This document shows, piece after piece, positions 5,666-10,184 of a stretch of 10,184 bases of DNA (within the stretch, counting starts at the first letter, position 1; each line of letters begins with the position of its first letter). Source of the DNA: DUUI01 sp964627845 (GTDB taxonomy: Bacteria; Bacillota_I; Bacilli_A; Erysipelotrichales; Erysipelotrichaceae). The notes below the pieces were generated by a model, which ran no database searches, had not been told where the DNA came from, and saw nothing but the letters and a program-made list of their open reading frames with translations. The DNA is taken from positions 1 through 10,184 of the forward strand of contig CAZVKL010000034.1 of the NCBI GenBank assembly GCA_964627845.1, given 5' to 3'. The translations under genes were made by a program, and so were the position numbers.

Positions 5666-6304
5666 TTAAACCACCGACTCAATCGCATGGAATTTCTGTG
5701 TTTGTTTCTTATTAAAGACCAAATCAATTTTAACTTGTTCTTGTTTAAAATAGAACCGTAAGGTATCTTGTTCCTCTACTAATTCGTCCAGTGGTTCTTG
5801 TGACTGAAAGTCATTCAAGATAATCGGTGACCCATCTGTTTCTAAGACCACTTCCACCTCAACCTCTTCACCGATGCCTTCACGCATCGCCAATACATCG
5901 GCTAATTCAATTGGTCTGACTTTCCCCATGATTCTCACCTGGGCTTTATAACCATCATCAAGAATCATTGTCGCATACCAATAATCAATGCGCACATCTT
6001 GTAAAGAAGATTGTTGTTGGACTAATAAATCATTCAGAATATTCAACGCTTCCTCAATCGACAACGTCTTAATGACTTTCGGTGATTCATCAATTAAAGG
6101 GAGCTGGTTTAAGTTTTGAAAATACTGTTTATCATTCAATTCACCCGTCTCACTCAACGCATTTTGATACGCCCAGTTTAAATACTGATGAACTTGTTCA
6201 TCATTGAGTTCCAAGGATTTTAACCGTTTTTGAGTATCCATCACGATTTGATATTTCTGTTGTTTCATTTGGTCTTTAATCGCATCTAATAACGATTCAC
6301 TCAT
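5666..6304 (-). CDS. Unrecognised soluble protein coupled to the CapA-family gene
   Basis: I do not recognise this 212-residue protein. Residues 1-100 look alpha-helical and glutamine-rich (e.g. KDQMKQQKYQIV near residue 10 and EEALNILNDLLVQQQSS near 84). Residues 104-200 look beta-rich (RIDYWYATMILDDGYKAQVRIMGKVRP, then GEEVEVEVVLETDG and TLRFYFKQEQVKIDLVF). There is no signal peptide, membrane segment or obvious catalytic motif, and the protein is acidic overall. The ATG at 6304 has AGGAGGTC 4 bases upstream, inside the end of the CapA gene. The two frames overlap by 8 bases, so translation is likely coupled. A terminator lies 90 bases downstream, making this the last gene of the unit. A partner role for the CapA-like protein is inferred from this arrangement alone. 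Confidence 0.75.
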   Translation of the reverse strand: MSESLLDAIKDQMKQQKYQIVMDTQKRLKSLELNDEQVHQYLNWAYQNALSETGELNDKQYFQNLNQLPLIDESPKVIKTLSIEEALNILNDLLVQQQSSLQDVRIDYWYATMILDDGYKAQVRIMGKVRPIELADVLAMREGIGEEVEVEVVLETDGSPIILNDFQSQEPLDELVEEQDTLRFYFKQEQVKIDLVFNKKQTQKFHAIESVV

Positions 6305-7595
6305 CTTGACCTCCTGTTAGTGGACCAATATTTAGATGTTGAAGCACTTCATCATGAGCCGTTTGAATCCGCTCAAGATGAGCCTGTGTTAACTCTAAAT
6401 CTAATTGTCCCGCTAGCGCTTGGCTAGTCGACAACACATGGTATTGATGAGGCACATGGACACCACCAATTAAATGTGTGTGGATTGGTTCACGATAAAC
6501 CCATGTCGGGTGAGCCACAATTGACTCAATTCGTACCGGCTCATCATTTTCTTGGCTAATATTCACTTCCATGACAACACCACGCTCAGTCCAGGCATTA
6601 TCAAGGGTTTCAATTCGTTGGTTACTCAAAAAGTTACCCATCGAATAAATAATAAATTTATCAAGACCATCCTTTTGAATAATCTCAGTTGGTTGAAGCA
6701 CATGTGGGTGATTCCCAAAGACAATGTCTGCACCCCAATCAACTATCTTATGATATAAATCAACTTGTTGTTGAGTTGGTTCCAACATATATTCGACCCC
6801 CATATGAGGATAGACAATAATGATATCCGCCAATTCTTGTGCCTGGGTAATATCTGCTTGAATGTTCTCTTCAATAATAGGTTCAAGTTTCATTTGTTGT
6901 TCTTGGTAAGTTAGCGTTTGTTCCATCCCATTAAAACCATAGGCATAAGCTAATAAAGCCACTTTAATCCCATTAACTTCTTTCACAACCATCGGTTGAT
7001 CTTCTTGAATGTTTACACCAAAGGGTGTCACACCCAAATCATTAAAGGTATGGTAGGTTGAATCAATCCCTTCACTTCTAGAATCAGTAATATGGTTATT
7101 AGCCAACGACACGACATCAAAGCCCGCATTCTTTACTGCATCCGCAATTTCAGGTGGCGCATTAAACATTGGGTATCCACCCAACGGATAATCTGGGCTT
7201 ATCGAACCCTCGTAGTTAGCAATCGCCAAATCAGCCGAACTAATTAATGGCTGAATCATCTCAAACTGAGAGTTAAAGTCATAGACCCCGGTATTTGGAT
7301 CTTGAGCGCTATAATACAACAAATCGTGTATCAACACATCCCCTACCGCCATTATCTTCGCTTCTTTTTTTGTTTGAGGTTCAGGCTCTGGCTCAGGTTC
7401 TGGTTCTGGTTCTGGCTCAATTTCTTCGCTGATTGTCTCATCTGGTGTTGGATCTGTTTCAACTTGTTGTGGCTCAGGTGTGTCTGTTAAGTAATTGTCC
7501 GCTATTTTTAAAGCGGTGAGTGTCACCAAAAAGATTAAGGTCACACTTAATAAAACGACAAGTCGTTGTTTTAATTTGGAACGTTTTCGAGTCAT
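6297..7595 (-). CDS. CapA-family (PGA_cap) membrane-anchored metallophosphatase-like protein
   Basis: This 432-residue protein has a basic N terminus and one hydrophobic segment (about 11-29), then a linker of seven Glu-Pro pairs (60-73), then a catalytic-type domain outside the cell. Conserved blocks of the CapA/PGA_cap family follow in order: MAVGDVLIH (82-90), ANYEGS (126-131), VSLANNHITD (162-171), YPHMGVEY (262-269), GADIVFGNHPHVLQP (288-302) and IIYSMGNF (315-322). The Asp, Asn and His residues of these blocks are the presumed metal ligands. In Bacillus, CapA takes part in poly-gamma-glutamate capsule synthesis and export; many homologues outside capsule loci are uncharacterised, and no capB or capC neighbours are visible. 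The ATG at 7595 follows AGGGGGAA. htpG ends 57 bases upstream with no terminator in between. The end overlaps the 212-aa gene by 8 bases. A role in cell-surface polymer metabolism is the likeliest guess. Confidence 0.88.
   Translation of the reverse strand: MTRKRSKLKQRLVVLLSVTLIFLVTLTALKIADNYLTDTPEPQQVETDPTPDETISEEIEPEPEPEPEPEPEPQTKKEAKIMAVGDVLIHDLLYYSAQDPNTGVYDFNSQFEMIQPLISSADLAIANYEGSISPDYPLGGYPMFNAPPEIADAVKNAGFDVVSLANNHITDSRSEGIDSTYHTFNDLGVTPFGVNIQEDQPMVVKEVNGIKVALLAYAYGFNGMEQTLTYQEQQMKLEPIIEENIQADITQAQELADIIIVYPHMGVEYMLEPTQQQVDLYHKIVDWGADIVFGNHPHVLQPTEIIQKDGLDKFIIYSMGNFLSNQRIETLDNAWTERGVVMEVNISQENDEPVRIESIVAHPTWVYREPIHTHLIGGVHVPHQYHVLSTSQALAGQLDLELTQAHLERIQTAHDEVLQHLNIGPLTGGQDE
7377..7418 (-). 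repeat. Glu-Pro dipeptide repeat in the CapA-family linker
   Basis: Seven consecutive Glu-Pro codon pairs form a near-perfect 6-base tandem repeat, varying only at third positions. Such a tract makes a stiff, extended spacer between the membrane anchor and the extracellular domain. Its length could vary between strains by slippage in whole 6-base units without breaking the frame. Confidence 0.85.
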
Positions 7596-7652
7596 ACAAG
7601 TTCCCCCTATCCTACTCTTATTTTACACCAACATCCTAGACTTTACCACAAC

Positions 7653-9503
7653 TCACCCTTGAGCTGAATCAATCATTAACTTCGAAATCTTCGTCGAAAA
7701 AGCGGCCGGATCTTCAATTGGTAGCCCCTCAATTAAGAGCGCTTGGTCATATAAAATTGACGCATATTCTTTTAATTTAGCCTCATCTAATTGACTCAAG
7801 ACTCTAAATAAATCATGTTCAGGGTTTAATTCTAAGATTCGAGTTGCCTTTAAATGTTGGCTTTCATCCGGTGATTGAGCTAACACTTTCTCCATTTCAA
7901 ATGAAATTCCCTCATCACTCACTAAGCAGACTGGGTGTGATTTTAAACGAGAAGTTAATCGGACATCCCCCACGACACCGCTTAATGATTCTTTAATCAC
8001 TTCTAACACATCTTTATTCTCTTCGCTCAATTTGTCTAATGTTTCTTTGGTTTCTTCATTGACCTCTAAGTCACCTTGATTGAGTGCCTTAAACACTTTC
8101 TCATCATAGTCACCTAAGACTTTGAGGGCAAATTCATCGACGTCGTCCATTAACACTAAGACTTCACGTCCTTGATCTAAAATCCCCTCAACTTGTGGCA
8201 GTTGTCTTGCTTTTAGAAGGGATGGAGCACTGACGTAATAGATTTCTTTTTGATCTTCTTCTAATCGGGAAACGACCTCTTGAAGAGTCACTAACTTATC
8301 TTCATAGGTCGATGTAAATAAGACTAAATCTTTTATCTCATCTTTATTAGCCCCAAAATGATCATACATGCCATATTTTAATTGTAGGCCAAAAACACTG
8401 AAGAATTCTTCATATTTTTCACGATCATTCTTTAACATCAACTCAAGTTCACTCTTCACTTTACGATTAATCCGTTTCGCCATATTCGCCAGTTGACGAT
8501 CGTTTTGTAAGACTTCACGAGAGATATTTAAGTTTAAGTCAGCTGAATCAACGACCCCACGAACAAAGCCAAAGTAATCCGCAATCAAATGTTCGTTATG
8601 TTCTTGTATAAAGACAGAGCGAGAATAGAGGGCCAATCCTTTTTTATCTTTTTCATTATAGAAATTAAACGGTAAATGTTTCGGGATAAACAAGAGCGCA
8701 TTAAAACTTTGAGCACCCTCCACCTGCATATGGATGGTATGCAGTGGTTCTTGATAATCACTGAAACGGTCCATATAAAATTGATGGTAATCCTCTTCAC
8801 TAATTTCAGATTTAGAGCGTTTCCACAATGGAACCATAGAGTTGAGTGTTTCAGCCTCCCCCTCTTCATTGTTGATCACAATTGGGTAACGGACATAATC
8901 TGAATATTTTTTGACTAAGCTTCTAATATTGTCTAATTCTAGATATTGATCATAGTTTTGGTCATCGGTGTTGTCTTTTAAGAAAATAATGACTTCGGTT
9001 CCTCGATCCGCTTTTTCTACTTTTTCAATTCGATAACCATCGACTCCATTGGAAATAAAGACGTATCCAGAATCACTGTTTTCAGATTTACTCATGACCC
9101 GCATTTCTTTGGCGACCATATATCCTGAGTAAAAACCAACCCCAAATTGTCCGATGATATCCACATCACTGATTGGTTCTTCTAGTTCGCTTTTAAAGAG
9201 CCCGCTATCGGAGTGAGCGATTGTACCTAGGTTTGTCTCTAATTCTTCTTGGGTCATCCCAATTCCATAATCTTTAACGTGTATGGTTCTTAATTCTTTA
9301 TTGACTTTAAGTTCAATTTTTAAATCATCTTTATTAAACTTAACTCCCTCTTCACTGAGTGTTTGGACATAAAGTTTATCCATTGCATCCGATGCATTTG
9401 AGATGAGTTCTCTTAAGAATATTTCTTGATTTGTATAGATTGAGTTAATCATCAAGTCTAAGACTCTTTGAGACTCTGCTTTAAATTTTTTTAATCTAGC
9501 CAT
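7653..9503 (-). CDS. htpG: Hsp90-family molecular chaperone HtpG
   Basis: This 616-residue protein is full-length HtpG, a cytoplasmic ATP-dependent chaperone dimer. The N-terminal GHKL ATPase domain shows RELISNASDA (31-40, with catalytic Glu32 and Mg-binding Asn36), DYGIGM (78-83), NLGTIAHS (91-98) and IGQFGVGFYS (117-126). The middle domain contains NLNISREVLQND, whose Arg is the conserved residue contacting ATP gamma-phosphate. The C-terminal dimerisation domain ends near residue 616. The frame is open to an ATG at 9521, but that codon lies inside the CIRCE operator. The ATG at 9503 has GGAGG 4 bases upstream and begins MARLKKFKAESQRVLDLMINS, matching family N termini, so I chose it. The CIRCE element and a sigma-A promoter directly upstream imply heat-shock control by HrcA. 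No terminator follows before the CapA-family gene. Confidence 0.97.
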   Translation of the reverse strand: MARLKKFKAESQRVLDLMINSIYTNQEIFLRELISNASDAMDKLYVQTLSEEGVKFNKDDLKIELKVNKELRTIHVKDYGIGMTQEELETNLGTIAHSDSGLFKSELEEPISDVDIIGQFGVGFYSGYMVAKEMRVMSKSENSDSGYVFISNGVDGYRIEKVEKADRGTEVIIFLKDNTDDQNYDQYLELDNIRSLVKKYSDYVRYPIVINNEEGEAETLNSMVPLWKRSKSEISEEDYHQFYMDRFSDYQEPLHTIHMQVEGAQSFNALLFIPKHLPFNFYNEKDKKGLALYSRSVFIQEHNEHLIADYFGFVRGVVDSADLNLNISREVLQNDRQLANMAKRINRKVKSELELMLKNDREKYEEFFSVFGLQLKYGMYDHFGANKDEIKDLVLFTSTYEDKLVTLQEVVSRLEEDQKEIYYVSAPSLLKARQLPQVEGILDQGREVLVLMDDVDEFALKVLGDYDEKVFKALNQGDLEVNEETKETLDKLSEENKDVLEVIKESLSGVVGDVRLTSRLKSHPVCLVSDEGISFEMEKVLAQSPDESQHLKATRILELNPEHDLFRVLSQLDEAKLKEYASILYDQALLIEGLPIEDPAAFSTKISKLMIDSAQG

Positions 9504-9514
9504 AATTCCTCCAT

Positions 9515-9541
9515 TTAGCACTTATCCAATTTGAGTGCTAA
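9515..9541. promoter_or_regulatory. CIRCE element (HrcA operator) in the htpG leader
   Basis: The consensus is TTAGCACTC-N9-GAGTGCTAA. The window has TTAGCACTT (9515-9523), nine bases, then GAGTGCTAA (9533-9541), so 17 of 18 arm bases match and the spacer is exactly nine. It lies 11 bases upstream of the htpG ATG and overlaps the predicted transcription start. HrcA bound here would block htpG transcription until heat stress. Confidence 0.93.
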
Positions 9542-9545
9542 AACT

Positions 9546-9573
9546 ATTTTATCAGTCTAAACAAAGTTGTCAA
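9546..9573 (-). promoter_or_regulatory. Sigma-A promoter of htpG
   Basis: On the minus strand a perfect -35 box, TTGACA (complement 9568-9573), is followed after 16 bases by TAAAAT (complement 9546-9551), a 5/6 -10 box. The predicted start, about 7 bases beyond, falls at the edge of the CIRCE element, the usual layout for HrcA-repressed genes. Confidence 0.8.
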
Positions 9574-9591
9574 GTCTATAGATTGTTAAGC

Positions 9592-9605
9592 ATTTCTTAA
9601 GAAAT
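9592..9605. repeat. Perfect 14-bp palindrome ATTTCTTAAGAAAT between divergent genes
   Basis: The 14 bases are fully self-complementary without a loop. The site lies 18 bases upstream of the htpG -35 box and 44 bases upstream of the -10 box of the divergent membrane-protein gene. An additional inverted pair, TTGTTAA (9583-9589) and TTAACAA (9624-9630), partly surrounds it. The position suits a regulator site, but the role is inferred. Confidence 0.4.
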
Positions 9606-9646
9606 CATGACAAAATTGAAAGATTAACAACCCATCAACAAAACTT

Positions 9647-9655
9647 TGATATAAT
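9647..9655 (+). promoter_or_regulatory. Extended -10 promoter for the TVP38-family gene
   Basis: TGATATAAT (9647-9655) is a perfect TGnTATAAT motif, 25 bases upstream of the ATG at 9681. The -35 position holds no good match (ACAACC at 17-bp spacing), consistent with an extended -10 type promoter. The ribosome binding site GGAGG follows at 9672-9676. Confidence 0.6.
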
Positions 9656-9680
9656 ACACAAAGTCAATGGTGGAGGCGCT

Positions 9681-10184
9681 ATGAATCATAAACAAAAAAA
9701 CTTCATATTTAATGCGGCGGGAATAATTGGGATTATCTTGACGATCATCATCACCTGGTGGGCTTTTCAAGAAGGCTTATTAACGTCTCAAGAAAAAATG
9801 GAAGCGTTTATTAAACCTTTTGGTTTCATTGGCATACTCATTTTTATATGTGTTCAAATTGTACAGACCGTCATTCCAATTATCCCAGGCGCCATGACTG
9901 TTTTAGCTGGAGTGGCCATGTACGGGCTGTTATGGGGGACAATATGGAATTACATTGGAATTGTTATTGGTTGTGGCATCTTGTTTTATTTAGTGAGACG
10001 ATACGGGAAACCATTCGTTCAATTAATCGTCAAGCCAAAAACTTATAACAAATACATTACCTGGCTCGATAAAGGGGATGGCTTTGAGCGTTTCTTTATC
10101 ATCTCGATGCTCTTACCATTTGTTCCCGCAGATTTTATCTGTGCTTTGGCAGCTCTTACTAAAATGAGATTTCGACGTTATATG
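9681..10184 (+). CDS. TVP38/TMEM64 (VTT domain) membrane protein, N-terminal part, cut by window end
   Basis: An ATG at 9681 with GGAGG 4 bases upstream opens a frame that runs off the window, giving the first 168 residues. Hydrophobic segments lie at about 8-28 and 47-68, with further ones at about 72-105 and 138-160. The VTT-domain hallmarks are PIIPGAMTVLAGVAMYG (66-82), then GTIWNYIGIVIGCGILFYLVRRYGKP (86-111), and the later LLPFVPADFICALAALTKM (144-162). These match the reentrant-loop pattern of TVP38/DedA-type proteins. Members are polytopic inner-membrane proteins, some of them linked to lipid scrambling or flipping (for example undecaprenyl phosphate for DedA relatives). The substrate here cannot be told from sequence. 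The gene is divergent from htpG with its own promoter, about 105 bases from the CIRCE element. Typical members are 190-230 residues, so roughly 30-60 residues are missing. Confidence 0.85.
   Translation, partial: MNHKQKNFIFNAAGIIGIILTIIITWWAFQEGLLTSQEKMEAFIKPFGFIGILIFICVQIVQTVIPIIPGAMTVLAGVAMYGLLWGTIWNYIGIVIGCGILFYLVRRYGKPFVQLIVKPKTYNKYITWLDKGDGFERFFIISMLLPFVPADFICALAALTKMRFRRYM

Noticed and set aside
5634..5672. Possible NrdR boxes (TCACAATAATCAATAA and ACACTGTATTTAA) upstream of nrdI
   Set aside because: Each matches only one half of the palindromic consensus, their spacing of about 23 bases is not the usual roughly three-turn spacing, and one overlaps the 3' end of the 212-aa gene.
9504..9521. 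Longer HtpG start at the ATG at 9521
   Set aside because: That codon lies inside the CIRCE operator next to the predicted transcription start, while the ATG at 9503 has GGAGG in front and matches the family N terminus.

Overview
The window comes from a low-GC Gram-positive bacterium (Bacillota). The evidence is the AT-rich sequence, strong GGAGG-type ribosome binding sites, TGA used as a normal stop (so not a Mycoplasma-type code), a Bacillus-like class Ib NrdF, a Firmicutes-type uridine phosphorylase and a CIRCE heat-shock operator. I cannot name the genus. Almost all genes lie on the minus strand; the two exceptions are the cut genes at the window ends.

Left end (1-981): the 3' end of a uridine phosphorylase gene runs rightwards. 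It converges on a small XRE/Cro-type regulator on the minus strand, and one hairpin terminator with T-tracts on both sides sits between them. The regulator has its own promoter, with inverted repeats just upstream that could be operators.

Centre (982-5517, minus strand): a tight cluster in transcription order nrdI, nrdE, nrdF and a CPQC thioredoxin-fold gene, which together form a class Ib ribonucleotide reductase system. NrdE and NrdF make deoxyribonucleotides, the flavodoxin-like NrdI supports NrdF metallocofactor assembly, and the small redox protein probably re-reduces NrdE. A two-pass membrane protein of unknown function follows, with an extended -10 promoter so close to its ATG that the transcript should be leaderless.

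Right centre (5518-7652, minus strand): a CapA-family metallophosphatase-like protein overlaps an unrecognised 212-aa gene by 8 bases. A strong intrinsic terminator ends this pair and is followed at once by the nrdI leader. A perfect 8-bp hairpin of unknown role lies in the same spacer.

Right end (7653-10184): htpG (Hsp90) on the minus strand has a textbook promoter and a near-perfect CIRCE element, so HrcA repression is the likely control. The divergent gene is the first 168 codons of a TVP38/TMEM64-type membrane protein, cut by the window edge.

Most of the window is housekeeping. I see no mobile element, RNA gene, CRISPR array or defence system. The points most worth checking are the CIRCE control of htpG, the leaderless promoter, the CapA partner protein and the composite nrdI leader.
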